From Candidatus Peregrinibacteria bacterium GW2011_GWF2_38_29 (GTDB taxonomy: Bacteria > Patescibacteriota > Gracilibacteria > UBA1369 > UBA12463): DNA of 54,191 bases. The stretch's first letter is position 1; each line of letters begins with the position of its first letter. Positions 41,551-49,768 of this stretch are shown here, piece after piece. The DNA lies in assembly GCA_000992695.1 (NCBI GenBank), contig LBUS01000013.1, positions 1 to 54,191 on the forward strand, given 5' to 3'. The position numbers and the translations under genes were made by a program. The notes beneath the pieces were generated by a model. That model did not search any database. It saw only the letters and a program-made list of their open reading frames with translations, and was not told the DNA's origin.

Positions 41551-42516
41551 ATGACAAATTCAATGCAAAATGGCGCGCAAAATCAATCGCAAAATCATGT
41601 TCAAAATAGCAGCCAAATTCTCGAAAAAGATCTTCACGAAAAATTCGTCTTTTATGGCAAAAATGCTCGTGAATGGATGCGAAAATGCGCGCTCCTTCTG
41701 CCTGAAATAAATCGTCTGCGAATTTGGGAGAAAAAAGGATTTGAAAATATCTATGAATACGCACGAATTCTGGCCGGGATGAGCACAAATGCAGTCAATG
41801 ACGCACTTCGTATTTTAAAGAAAGTTGAAGATAAACCAGAACTAAAATGGGTTATCGATAAAAAAGGAATAAATGCAGTCAGACCAATAATCGCAATCGC
41901 AACTCAAGAAACTGCAAACTTTTGGGCAGAAAAAGCAATGGAAATGAGCAAAAACACATTAGAGTGTTATGTTAAGGAATTTAAAAAAGAGCATACAGAA
42001 GCCAAAATAACTAAATCAATTTTCCGTCCTAGTACGGAAAGTGGACATTCACAAAATCTATTTTCTGAATTAAAAATGGAACTCGATCCGAAAATCGTAG
42101 ATCAGTTAAATAAACTCAAAGGTCAAGGAAATTGGAACGAACTAATGCAAAAACTCTTAGATGCCTATCAAGCGCAAATTGAAGCCAATAAGCCAATCCC
42201 ACAAGAAAATGCAAAAAGGTACGTTTCAGCAAAAATTAAGAACCACGTTCTTGTTAAAACAAATAACACATGCGCATTCCCCGATTGCACAAAAGAGTAT
42301 AAATACCTTCATCACACATGGAGATTCGCACTCACAAAAACGCATGATCCGGATACTCTCATTCCCCTTTGCAAAGCGCACGAACGCCTCGCTCACGCAG
42401 GCCTAATCGAAAACGAAAATCAACCGCCACAATTTTGGAAAATAAAGCTTGAAGCCAACAAAACAAGCGAAAAATGGCAAAAAGTGGATAAATGGGTTTC
42501 AAAATACTACACGTAA
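41551..42516 (+). CDS. HNH endonuclease-domain protein
   Basis: 321 aa. The C-terminal HNH domain has NNTCAFPDCTKEYKYLHHTW (zinc Cys pair and His-His), then DPDTLIPLCKAHERLAHAGL with the second Cys and the catalytic His. The N-terminal 200 residues are helical, with a Gln/Asn-rich start (QNGAQNQSQNHVQ). It resembles HNH proteins repeatedly found in CPR genomes, perhaps mobile or defence-related. No intron or IS is visible around it. The last residues are aromatic and Lys-rich. Confidence 0.8.
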   Translation: MTNSMQNGAQNQSQNHVQNSSQILEKDLHEKFVFYGKNAREWMRKCALLLPEINRLRIWEKKGFENIYEYARILAGMSTNAVNDALRILKKVEDKPELKWVIDKKGINAVRPIIAIATQETANFWAEKAMEMSKNTLECYVKEFKKEHTEAKITKSIFRPSTESGHSQNLFSELKMELDPKIVDQLNKLKGQGNWNELMQKLLDAYQAQIEANKPIPQENAKRYVSAKIKNHVLVKTNNTCAFPDCTKEYKYLHHTWRFALTKTHDPDTLIPLCKAHERLAHAGLIENENQPPQFWKIKLEANKTSEKWQKVDKWVSKYYT

Positions 42517-42572
42517 AATAAAGCTCAAATAAAATCGATAAATATACCTCCTAAATTTCTCTCATTCCCCTC

Positions 42573-42601
42573 TTGCATCCATTTACCTTTTGTGATATAA
42601 T
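42573..42601 (+). promoter_or_regulatory. Promoter of the pilT-pilin operon
   Basis: TTGCAT (42573-42578), 17 bp, TGA-TATAAT with TATAAT at 42596-42601. The leader ends in AAAAACAAAAACAAAAAT before the ATG at 42635. Confidence 0.75.
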
Positions 42602-42634
42602 ATTGAGATAACTTAGAAAAACAAAAACAAAAAT

Positions 42635-43681
42635 ATGGCAACACAGCTTGATAAAATATTCAGGACTGCAGTTCAATACAAAGCTTCCGACGTATTCATA
42701 ACGAGCGGATGTAAGCCGATTTTGCGCATTAATGGCGATCTTGTCGCAATTGAAGAACACGCAATAATCACAAAGAAAACAGCGGAATCTTATCTGCTTG
42801 AAATCATGACTGACGAGCAAAAACAAACGTTCGCAAAAACGCTCGACATAGATTTCGCACTTGATATCGAAGATATCGCCAGATTCAGAGCTAATGTTTT
42901 TGTTCAAAAAAACGGAATTGCAGCGGTTTTCCGCGTTATTTCCTCAACGGTTTATAGCCTTGATGAACTCGGACACCCTCAACAACTCAAAAAAATTCTC
43001 AATTATAAAAACGGCTTAGTTATTGTTACAGGCCCTGCGGGCTCAGGTAAATCCACAACAATGGCCGCAGTCATAAATGAATTTAACGAAAAACATTCAA
43101 AACACATTTTAACGGTTGAGGATCCGATTGAATTTATTTTTGAAAATAAAAAATCAATCATAGATCAGCGTGAAATCGGAACTCACACACACAGCTTTGC
43201 AAAAGCTTTAAAAGCCGCAATGCGTGAAAATGCCGATGTCATTATGATTGGTGAAATGCGCAATCTTGAAACAATTCAAATGGCGCTCACAGCCGCAGAA
43301 ACAGGTCACTTGGTTATTGCAACGCTTCACACAAGTGGAGCCGCAAAATCAGTTGATAGAATTATTGATGTTTTCCCATCAGATCAGCAAAATCAAATCA
43401 GAAGCATGCTTTCAGAAGCTCTTAAAGCGGTCATTTGGCAATCGCTTATTAAAACAAAAGATAAGAAAGGCAGAGTTGCTGCGCTTGAAATCATGTTTGT
43501 CAATAACGGAATTTCAAACTTGATCAGAAAAGGTCAAACGCATCAAATCATTTCTATGCTTGAAACAGGCATGAATGACGGCATGCAAACCATGAAAAAA
43601 GCAGTTTTGGATCTTCTTCAAGCCGGAATCATCACAGAAGAAGATGCAATCGCAAATATCCCACCTGAGTTTGAGGCATAA
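42635..43681 (+). CDS. pilT: PilT-type twitching motility/retraction ATPase
   Basis: 348 aa hexameric secretion ATPase. The N-domain begins DKIFRTAVQYKASDVFITSG. Walker A is TGPAGSGKSTTMAA, the Asp box VEDPIEFIFENKKS, the Walker B region DVIMIGEMRNLET and the His box TGHLVIATLHTSGA. It pulls on pili or powers secretion. PilB, PilC and prepilin genes are not in the window, and the neighbours are T4SS-pilin-like proteins rather than type IV prepilins. It is the first gene of a six-gene operon with gaps of 1-21 bp. Confidence 0.9.
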   Translation: MATQLDKIFRTAVQYKASDVFITSGCKPILRINGDLVAIEEHAIITKKTAESYLLEIMTDEQKQTFAKTLDIDFALDIEDIARFRANVFVQKNGIAAVFRVISSTVYSLDELGHPQQLKKILNYKNGLVIVTGPAGSGKSTTMAAVINEFNEKHSKHILTVEDPIEFIFENKKSIIDQREIGTHTHSFAKALKAAMRENADVIMIGEMRNLETIQMALTAAETGHLVIATLHTSGAAKSVDRIIDVFPSDQQNQIRSMLSEALKAVIWQSLIKTKDKKGRVAALEIMFVNNGISNLIRKGQTHQIISMLETGMNDGMQTMKKAVLDLLQAGIITEEDAIANIPPEFEA

Positions 43682-43702
43682 ATCTAAGCCATAAAATGAA
43701 AA

Positions 43703-44095
43703 ATGAAAAAACTTCTTATAACACTATTACTAGCAATCGCCTTAACAGGGTTAATGCTCCCAGCGCTTAGCCATGCGGCAGCGGATGAAAGCTTCAATGT
43801 GGGGATTTTAAGAGCAGACGGCCAAAAACAAGGTTACCTTTTCGACGATAAAAACCCAAATTACGACAGGCCTGTTGTAGCAATAATTTTCACAGCAATC
43901 GATCTTTTAACAAAAACGATCGGTTCACTTGCGGTCGGAACACTCATTTTATCCGGACTTTGGCTTGTCACTTCACACGGCGAACAAACTCAAATTGATA
44001 AAGGCAAAAAAATATTCACATACGCAATAGTAGGCGTCGTTTTCGCATTTATGTCATATATAATCGCCACGCTCGTTCAAGGTTTCTTTAAATAA
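43703..44095 (+). CDS. T4SS pilin-like protein 1
   Basis: 130 aa. A signal peptide (LLITLLLAIALTGLMLPALS), a short linker, then two TM helices (IGSLAVGTLILSGLWLVTS; FTYAIVGVVFAFMSYIIATL) separated by a small polar loop with HGEQTQIDKGKK. This is the VirB2/TrbC layout (PF18895-like). It is the first of five such genes in a row. It could be a major pilin of a conjugation-like or surface appendage. Confidence 0.75.
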   Translation: MKKLLITLLLAIALTGLMLPALSHAAADESFNVGILRADGQKQGYLFDDKNPNYDRPVVAIIFTAIDLLTKTIGSLAVGTLILSGLWLVTSHGEQTQIDKGKKIFTYAIVGVVFAFMSYIIATLVQGFFK

Positions 44096-44099
44096 AAAC

Positions 44100-44777
44100 A
44101 TGAAAAAAATAATTACATACATTTTAGCAACAATCTTTCTCTTCGGTGCAATGGCGCCGGTGGTTGCGTTTGCAGCAGAACCCGACCCCGTCGTACTTGA
44201 TACGAATAACGCAGCTCAAATGAGCCAATTCGTATGTCCGGACTCAACAGAAATCTACACAGAAGGAGATCTATGTGTAAAAGACAGTGAAAGAAAAGAA
44301 TATTCCGTAAGCATAATGGAAGAAGGATTTGGCAAAGCTTATAAAATAGAAGAGGACGGCAAAACTATTTCAGAAGTAAGAACGTGCTACAGAGTAACGA
44401 AACCCGTAGAATGCAAAAACAAAGACTCAAATTCAGCAATAGAATCAATAGATAAAAATTTTACAGGATTAACTAAAACATGCCCAAGCGGTGAAGGAGT
44501 CACGTGCCAAAAAGTCACCGTTCTCCTCGGAAAAGGTGGCGTTTCTTTAATTCAGCTTTACGTCGGCATGATTTATAGATGGGCGGCAACAATGGCAGGA
44601 ATCGTTTGTGTCCTTATTATGATCGTCAGCGGCATTCAAATTTCAGCATCAGGAGGCGATACAACAGGAATGGACGCAGCAAGAAAAAGAATCACACAGT
44701 CTTTAATGGCACTCGCGGTTTTATTCTTATCAGCCGTAATCTTATACATGATCAACCCTAACTTTTTCACGAGATAA
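44100..44777 (+). CDS. T4SS pilin-like protein 2, with Cys-rich ectodomain
   Basis: 225 aa. It has the same signal peptide and paired C-terminal TM helices (AATMAGIVCVLIMIVSGIQI; LMALAVLFLSAVILYMI) with the loop SGGDTTGMDAARKR. It differs from the other four by an insertion of about 120 residues before the helices, holding six Cys (FVCPDSTE, LCVKDSER, TCYRVTKPVECKN, TCPSGEGVTC). The ectodomain may be disulfide-bonded, a possible client of the DsbA-like protein at 19.1 kb. It could be a tip or minor component. Confidence 0.75.
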   Translation: MKKIITYILATIFLFGAMAPVVAFAAEPDPVVLDTNNAAQMSQFVCPDSTEIYTEGDLCVKDSERKEYSVSIMEEGFGKAYKIEEDGKTISEVRTCYRVTKPVECKNKDSNSAIESIDKNFTGLTKTCPSGEGVTCQKVTVLLGKGGVSLIQLYVGMIYRWAATMAGIVCVLIMIVSGIQISASGGDTTGMDAARKRITQSLMALAVLFLSAVILYMINPNFFTR

Positions 44778-44778
44778 A

Positions 44779-45201
44779 ATGAAAAACATATTCAAAATCA
44801 TTATCGCAATAAATTTAGTTCTAATAATGTTTGGCGCAATTGTGCCATTGCAATACTCAATCGCACCGGTTGCATACGCTGAACCCGGCTTATCTATTCC
44901 AAAACCAAATACATTACCGGGCCAAAGCGTAGAAGATCAACAAGCCGATAAAGATAAGGGCGGCAAATATGCAGTTGAAGCCTTAATTCCAAAAGTCACG
45001 AAAATGCTTATTGGATTTGCCGGAATAACAGCCTTCTTATTTACGGTTGTCGGCGGCATCAGATTTATGGTGGCATACGGCGAAACCGAAGCCGTAACAA
45101 GCGCGAAGAAACAAATTACATGGTCTTTAGTTGGCCTTGTAATAGCCATTTTCGCATATACAATCATATCCATCATATCAAGTATAGATTTCTCAAAATA
45201 A
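44779..45201 (+). CDS. T4SS pilin-like protein 3
   Basis: 140 aa. Signal peptide ending about PVAYAEPGLS, then two TM helices (LIGFAGITAFLFTVVGGIRF; LVGLVIAIFAYTIISIISSI) with the loop YGETEAVTSAKKQITW, which is the conserved core of the family. It begins 1 bp after the previous stop, so translation is coupled. Confidence 0.75.
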   Translation: MKNIFKIIIAINLVLIMFGAIVPLQYSIAPVAYAEPGLSIPKPNTLPGQSVEDQQADKDKGGKYAVEALIPKVTKMLIGFAGITAFLFTVVGGIRFMVAYGETEAVTSAKKQITWSLVGLVIAIFAYTIISIISSIDFSK

Positions 45202-45202
45202 T

Positions 45203-45649
45203 ATGAAAAAAACACTAATAACAATATTGCTGGCATTAAATATAATGGGACTCATGTCCCCTATTGCACTTGCATACGCTGTCCCAAAATCAGAAGAAGT
45301 AAAAGGAAGCTGGGACTTATTAAAACCCGCACAAATTGATGGAGTAAACACGGGCAAAGAGCTCGAATATTTAAGAAGTTTGCCACAAGCGGACACAATA
45401 ACAAAAGACATTGAAGCAAAAACAACCGCAACTTTTTACGCATCAGCAACAAAGCTAATGATGGGACTTGCAACAATTCTTGTTGTAGTTGGATTCTTTG
45501 TCGCAGGCGTTATGTATGTCACGGCTCAAGGCAACGAAGAAGTTACAAAAAAAGCGGTCAATATAATGATGTACACTGTTGTTGGAGTTATAATCATAGC
45601 AGCGGCATATGGCATCGTAATTGGTATCACAAAGCTCAAACCGTTTTAA
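45203..45649 (+). CDS. T4SS pilin-like protein 4
   Basis: 148 aa. Signal peptide (LALNIMGLMSPIALAYAVPK), a polar segment, then two TM helices (LMMGLATILVVVGFFVAGVM; MYTVVGVIIIAAAYGIVIGI) with the loop TAQGNEEVTKKAVN. It starts 1 bp after the stop of pilin-like 3. Confidence 0.75.
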   Translation: MKKTLITILLALNIMGLMSPIALAYAVPKSEEVKGSWDLLKPAQIDGVNTGKELEYLRSLPQADTITKDIEAKTTATFYASATKLMMGLATILVVVGFFVAGVMYVTAQGNEEVTKKAVNIMMYTVVGVIIIAAAYGIVIGITKLKPF

Positions 45650-45656
45650 AACAAAA

Positions 45657-46112
45657 ATGAAAAATACATTTAAAAAATTTATCGCACTTTTACCAACTTT
45701 CGTCTTATTAACGGCAATTTTCGCGCCTGTTGCAATAACACCTGTCGCAATGGCTCAGGTTGGCATTCCAAAAGAATATGTTGATTCTGTTGGCAGCGTA
45801 CCAATGAAAGAACTTTTAACAGTAGATGATAAAAATGTAGCAAAAAACACAGGCGAAAATGCTATAAATTACATTCTTCAAAAAATCGCAAATGGTTTAA
45901 TATATGTTGCCGCGCCACTCGCAGTCGCATTTGTAGCACATGGAGGCGTCAGCTATACAATGGCAATGGGCGAAAACACAAAGCTTGAAGCCGCAAAAAA
46001 AGAAGTTACATGGGCAATAGTAGGACTATTCGCAATATTAACAGCATTCTTTGTAGTAAGAATGATGATCACATTTTTCTTCACGGCAACCGGATCAGGA
46101 TTCGCAAGTTAA
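45657..46112 (+). CDS. T4SS pilin-like protein 5
   Basis: 151 aa from the ATG at 45657 (MKNTFKKFIALLPTF); a frame from 45621 would overlap the previous gene. Signal peptide ending near VAMAQVG, then two TM helices (GLIYVAAPLAVAFVAHGGVS; WAIVGLFAILTAFFVVRMMI) with the loop MGENTKLEAAKKEVT. It is the last gene of the operon; its stop abuts the convergent metG. Confidence 0.75.
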   Translation: MKNTFKKFIALLPTFVLLTAIFAPVAITPVAMAQVGIPKEYVDSVGSVPMKELLTVDDKNVAKNTGENAINYILQKIANGLIYVAAPLAVAFVAHGGVSYTMAMGENTKLEAAKKEVTWAIVGLFAILTAFFVVRMMITFFFTATGSGFAS

Positions 46113-47588
46113 TTAAACCAATCTAGGGAATAAAACGTCAGGCTTTTTAATAATATCTCCGGAAATCGCATCAAGCACTTTTTTCGATGTATCAGGCAAA
46201 AACGAAACAAGCATATCCGCAGTTCCACGCAAAATTTCAACCATATTAACAATAACGCTTGGTAAAATTTCTGAATTTTCCTTTGCAAGCGCCCAAGGCT
46301 TCATTTCTTCAACATATCTGTTTCCAAAATCAGAAAGTAACATAACGCATTCAACCGCGGATTTAAGATCAAATTTCTCAACATTTTCATCAAAATTTTC
46401 TCGCGCTTCTTTAATCGCTTTTTTACATTCCTCGGTTTTCGCATCCTTATCAACCGCCTTATTTGATTTCGGAATCTTTGAATCAAAATATTTTTCCGTC
46501 ATTGAACAAACACGATTCACAAAATTTCCAAAATTATTAGCCAATTCTGTGTTATACAAAAGCTCAAAACGCGTAAGTGAAAAATCACCATCGTCAGTTG
46601 TCGGAATTTCACGACTTAAATAATAACGAACAGAATCAATTCCATATTTTTCAATAATCGCGAAAGGATCAACAACATTCCCCAAAGATTTGCTCATTTT
46701 TTGCCCATCTGAAGTCACAAAACCATGAACATAAATATTTTTTGGCGTTTTAAGTCCGGCGGAAAGAAGCATTCCAATCCAAACTCCGGCATGAAATCTC
46801 AGAATATCCTTCCCAATAATATGCGCATCTGCAGGCCAAAATTTCTTAAAATTTGCGCCGTCATTTTCAAAATCAAGCGCGGTAATATAATTCGAAAGCG
46901 CATCGCACCAAACATACATAACATGATCAGCATCATCCGGAACCGGAATTCCCCAAGGCAAATTCTTTTTTGGTCGTGAAAAGCTAACATCAGGAAGACC
47001 TTCCTTACCGATTATATTAAGCATTTCATTCTTGCGAGCCTCAGGAACAATCTTTAATTTATCCTTTTCAATCAACTTTCGAATTTCATCCGAATATTTT
47101 GATAATTTGAAAAAATAATTCTCTTCTTCAAGATAATCGGGAGCGGTTTTATGAGTTGGACATTTGCCTTCAACAAGGTCTTTTTCAAGCACATAAGCCT
47201 CACAACCCGAACAATAAAGTCCTGAATATTTAGCCTTATATATATCCCCTTTCTCGGCCAAAATCTTCCAAAGCTTTTGCGCACCTCTTATATGTCTTTC
47301 TTCTGTCGTTCGAATAAAGTCATCATTCGTAATATTAAAATTTCGAGTTAAAGATTTGAATGTTTCTGCGTATTTATCGGCAATCGCAATTGGCGTCGTA
47401 TTCTCTTTTTTTGCCATATTAAACAGCTTAGTCCCATGCTCATCAGTTCCAGTCAAAAAATATGTTTCATCGCCTTTTTGTCTGTGATAACGCGCCAAAA
47501 CATCAGCCTGAAGAATCTCCATCGTAAAACCAATATGCGGAGAAGCATTAACATAAGGAATCGCTGTTGTAACGTAAAATTTTGCCAT
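46113..47588 (-). CDS. metG: Methionyl-tRNA synthetase
   Basis: 491 aa, class I synthetase. HIGH-type motif in NASPHIGFTMEI, KMSKS motif in SDGQKMSKSLGN, and the Zn knuckle CSGCEAYVLEKDLVEGKC with a following His. The connective-peptide region EHGTKLFN is also typical. The C-terminal dimerisation/tRNA-binding domain is absent, so it is the short monomeric form. It is divergent from the RNHCP/tilS genes and convergent with the pilin operon. Confidence 0.95.
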   Translation of the reverse strand: MAKFYVTTAIPYVNASPHIGFTMEILQADVLARYHRQKGDETYFLTGTDEHGTKLFNMAKKENTTPIAIADKYAETFKSLTRNFNITNDDFIRTTEERHIRGAQKLWKILAEKGDIYKAKYSGLYCSGCEAYVLEKDLVEGKCPTHKTAPDYLEEENYFFKLSKYSDEIRKLIEKDKLKIVPEARKNEMLNIIGKEGLPDVSFSRPKKNLPWGIPVPDDADHVMYVWCDALSNYITALDFENDGANFKKFWPADAHIIGKDILRFHAGVWIGMLLSAGLKTPKNIYVHGFVTSDGQKMSKSLGNVVDPFAIIEKYGIDSVRYYLSREIPTTDDGDFSLTRFELLYNTELANNFGNFVNRVCSMTEKYFDSKIPKSNKAVDKDAKTEECKKAIKEARENFDENVEKFDLKSAVECVMLLSDFGNRYVEEMKPWALAKENSEILPSVIVNMVEILRGTADMLVSFLPDTSKKVLDAISGDIIKKPDVLFPRLV

Positions 47589-47632
47589 ATTTATCGTGTA
47601 ATATGCTATTATCTTAGCAGAAAAAATAAACC

Positions 47633-47998
47633 ATGAACACAGAACGAAAAAATTTCATAGTTATCGACGAAGAATTCACATGTAAAAATTGCGGAGAAAA
47701 AAACCCAAAACATGGTGCGTCGTGCAGAAATCATTGCCGCAAATGCCTTTATTCCGAGCATATTGATGAAACAATTCCCGGTGATAGAGGAAGTGAATGT
47801 AAAAGCTTAATGGTGCCGATTTACTCAATTTTTGATTCAAAAAAAGGTCAAGTTATTGTCCAAAAATGCCTTAAATGCGGCAAAACTTCGCTTAATAAAA
47901 TAGCGGACGACGACAACTTAGAATTATTAACAAAATTATTAAATGCAAATCCCGAGGCAGCAGATGAACTCACAAGAAATCGTAGAAACAACGCTTAA
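47633..47998 (+). CDS. RNHCP-domain protein
   Basis: 121 aa. The signature is GASCRNHCRKCLYSEHID followed by PGDRGSECKSLM, the name-giving RNHCP motif (PF12647). A first Cys pair (FTCKNCGEKN) and a last one (VQKCLKCGKTS) make two likely zinc sites. The function of the family is unknown. The last 35 bp overlap the start of tilS, suggesting coupled expression with tRNA modification. Confidence 0.9.
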   Translation: MNTERKNFIVIDEEFTCKNCGEKNPKHGASCRNHCRKCLYSEHIDETIPGDRGSECKSLMVPIYSIFDSKKGQVIVQKCLKCGKTSLNKIADDDNLELLTKLLNANPEAADELTRNRRNNA

Positions 47999-48935
47999 AA
48001 AACATAACTGCGAAAATTCAACTCTGATTTTGGGAATTTCCGGCGGATCGGATTCCATGTATATGCTTAAAATTCTTAGCGAAATTGCGCCAAAGTTAAA
48101 CCTAAAATTAATTGTTGCGCACGTTAATCACATGCTCCGCGGAAAAGAAAGCAACGCAGACGAAAAATTTGTAAAAATGGCTTGCGATAAACTTAAAATC
48201 AAATGCGAATCAATTAAAATTGACGTCAAAAAATTCCAAAAATCAGAAAAATTAAATCTTGAATCCGCCGCTCGCACAAAAAGATATGAATTCCTCCGCA
48301 AAATTAAACAAAAATATAAAGCAAAATTTATCCTTCTGGCGCACAACGCAACCGATAATACGGAAACAGTTTTACTGAATCTGATCCGCGGAACAAGCAT
48401 TCGCGGACTTTCCGGAATCTCGGAATTAAATGGCGATATTTTGCGACCTTTACTCCCCTTTTCAAAAAAAGAAATTGAAAAGTTTTGCAAAAAGGAAAAC
48501 GTCAAATTCCGCATAGACAAAACAAATTCCGACACAAAATTAAAACGCAATTTCATCCGACATAAACTGATTCCACAAATTGAAAAATTAAATCCAAGCT
48601 TCACACAAACCACACTTAAAAAAAGCCAATATTTCAAACAAGCACACGAATTTTTATCAAACTTGGCCGAAAATTGGGTCAATTCAAACTGCAAAATCGA
48701 AAAACACCGCATAACTTGCGATTCAAAAATCCTCGCAAAAGAAAAAGGCTTCCTAAAAAAACTCATCATCGAAAACATCTACGAAAAATTCAATGGCAGC
48801 ACTCTCGACCTTGAATCAACGCACATCGACGAACTTTTAAAAGTTATAAATAAAAACGTCGGGAATAAAGAAAAAAACATTGGGAAAAGAATCGCAGTAA
48901 GAAAAGCTAAAGGGAAAGTAATGTTCTCTGTTTAA
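47964..48935 (+). CDS. tilS: tRNA(Ile)-lysidine synthase
   Basis: 323 aa from the ATG at 47964, which has a GAGG Shine-Dalgarno site 6 nt upstream, rare in this window. An ATG at 47943 is in frame but lacks one. The N-type ATP pyrophosphatase P-loop is LGISGGSDSMYML. LAHNATDNTETVLLNLIRGT and RPLLPFSKKEIE are TilS hallmarks. The C-terminal domain is short. The enzyme makes lysidine at C34 of tRNA-Ile(CAU) so that it reads AUA. It overlaps the RNHCP gene by 35 bp. Confidence 0.93.
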   Translation: MNSQEIVETTLKKHNCENSTLILGISGGSDSMYMLKILSEIAPKLNLKLIVAHVNHMLRGKESNADEKFVKMACDKLKIKCESIKIDVKKFQKSEKLNLESAARTKRYEFLRKIKQKYKAKFILLAHNATDNTETVLLNLIRGTSIRGLSGISELNGDILRPLLPFSKKEIEKFCKKENVKFRIDKTNSDTKLKRNFIRHKLIPQIEKLNPSFTQTTLKKSQYFKQAHEFLSNLAENWVNSNCKIEKHRITCDSKILAKEKGFLKKLIIENIYEKFNGSTLDLESTHIDELLKVINKNVGNKEKNIGKRIAVRKAKGKVMFSV

Positions 48936-48950
48936 TTTGACATTCAAAAA

Positions 48951-49343
48951 TCAAATACTATCAAATCTGGCATCAGGAGGCAGAAGAGTACTGTGATATG
49001 AATTTCTTCTATGCCATGGTGGAAAAACACTCATTGAATGAACATCAACGTCAAACATATTTTGAAAATTATCTCCATAAAGATGCGCACGATTTCCATA
49101 ATAAGGAAGCGTTTTTAATTCCATAGCAGGGACATAATGCATTTTGCCGCTATTGTCTCTCCACGTAATAACAAAACTATAACCCTGTGTATTTTTACCA
49201 TGCCTATCTGTTCTTGGTGAAACCTTAAAATCATTTAGCTGAAGACTCGGATACGTTTCTCGAGGGCAAGGATTTGTAGGCGGATCATCAAATAAGGATT
49301 CACAATCATCTAAGTCATCTGAAGGTGATGTTTGTAGTTGCAT
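48951..49343 (-). CDS. Hypothetical protein, unrecognised
   Basis: 130 aa, soluble. It starts MQLQTSPSDDLDDCESLFDD with a Pro-rich stretch. A beta-rich part follows: TQGYSFVITWRDNSGKMHYV, then MELKTLPYYGNRAHLYGD. No family is recognised. Its promoter is of the same strong type as those of the 246-aa and 290-aa orphans (TTGCAA-N17-TGT-TATAAT). The A/T-only leader is also shared. Confidence 0.6.
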   Translation of the reverse strand: MQLQTSPSDDLDDCESLFDDPPTNPCPRETYPSLQLNDFKVSPRTDRHGKNTQGYSFVITWRDNSGKMHYVPAMELKTLPYYGNRAHLYGDNFQNMFDVDVHSMSVFPPWHRRNSYHSTLLPPDARFDSI

Positions 49344-49372
49344 ATAAATTAAATTTAAATGATTATATTTTA

Positions 49373-49401
49373 ATTATAACATTTTTTCATATTTATTGCA
49401 A
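49373..49401 (-). promoter_or_regulatory. Strong promoter for the 130-aa orphan gene
   Basis: Minus strand TTGCAA (49401-49396), 17 bp, TGT-TATAAT with TATAAT at 49378-49373. The leader to the ATG at 49343 is A/T-rich. Confidence 0.75.
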
Positions 49402-49407
49402 GCTCCA

Positions 49408-49680
49408 TCAGCGGTGCAAAAACCACTTCATCCAAACCCTCTTAAACATCGGCAAAGTCAAAGTTGAAAGCATAAACGCGCACGCCGGAACAATTGCATT
49501 AAGCCAAGGACTTTCTATATTTACAGCCCAAAGATATATTCCAATCGCCAAATAAGTAAAAACCACAAGCAGAGCTCGCCTAAAAATACTTATTTCCCAC
49601 GCCTTATCGGATTCAACTCGAAAATTCCTTTTCTTGATATCGGAAATTTCACTTTCCAAAATCTTGATTCTATTTTCCAT
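49408..49680 (-). CDS. Small two-TM protein with N-terminal coiled coil
   Basis: 90 aa from the ATG at 49680 (MENRIKILESEISDIKKRN). The first 30 residues form a short coiled coil (IKILESEISDIKK). DKAWEISIFRR leads into the first TM helix (ALLVVFTYLAIGIYLWAV), and a second follows (WLNAIVPACAFMLSTLTLP). I recognise it as a type common in CPR genomes, without known function. A further 17 upstream codons are in frame but poor. Confidence 0.75.
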   Translation of the reverse strand: MENRIKILESEISDIKKRNFRVESDKAWEISIFRRALLVVFTYLAIGIYLWAVNIESPWLNAIVPACAFMLSTLTLPMFKRVWMKWFLHR

Positions 49681-49768
49681 GCCACTATTATAACACAAAT
49701 CAAATCCAAAAAACCTTGTTTTTAAGCGCAAAAAGTACTAAACTTCTTATACTTTAAAAATAAAAAAC

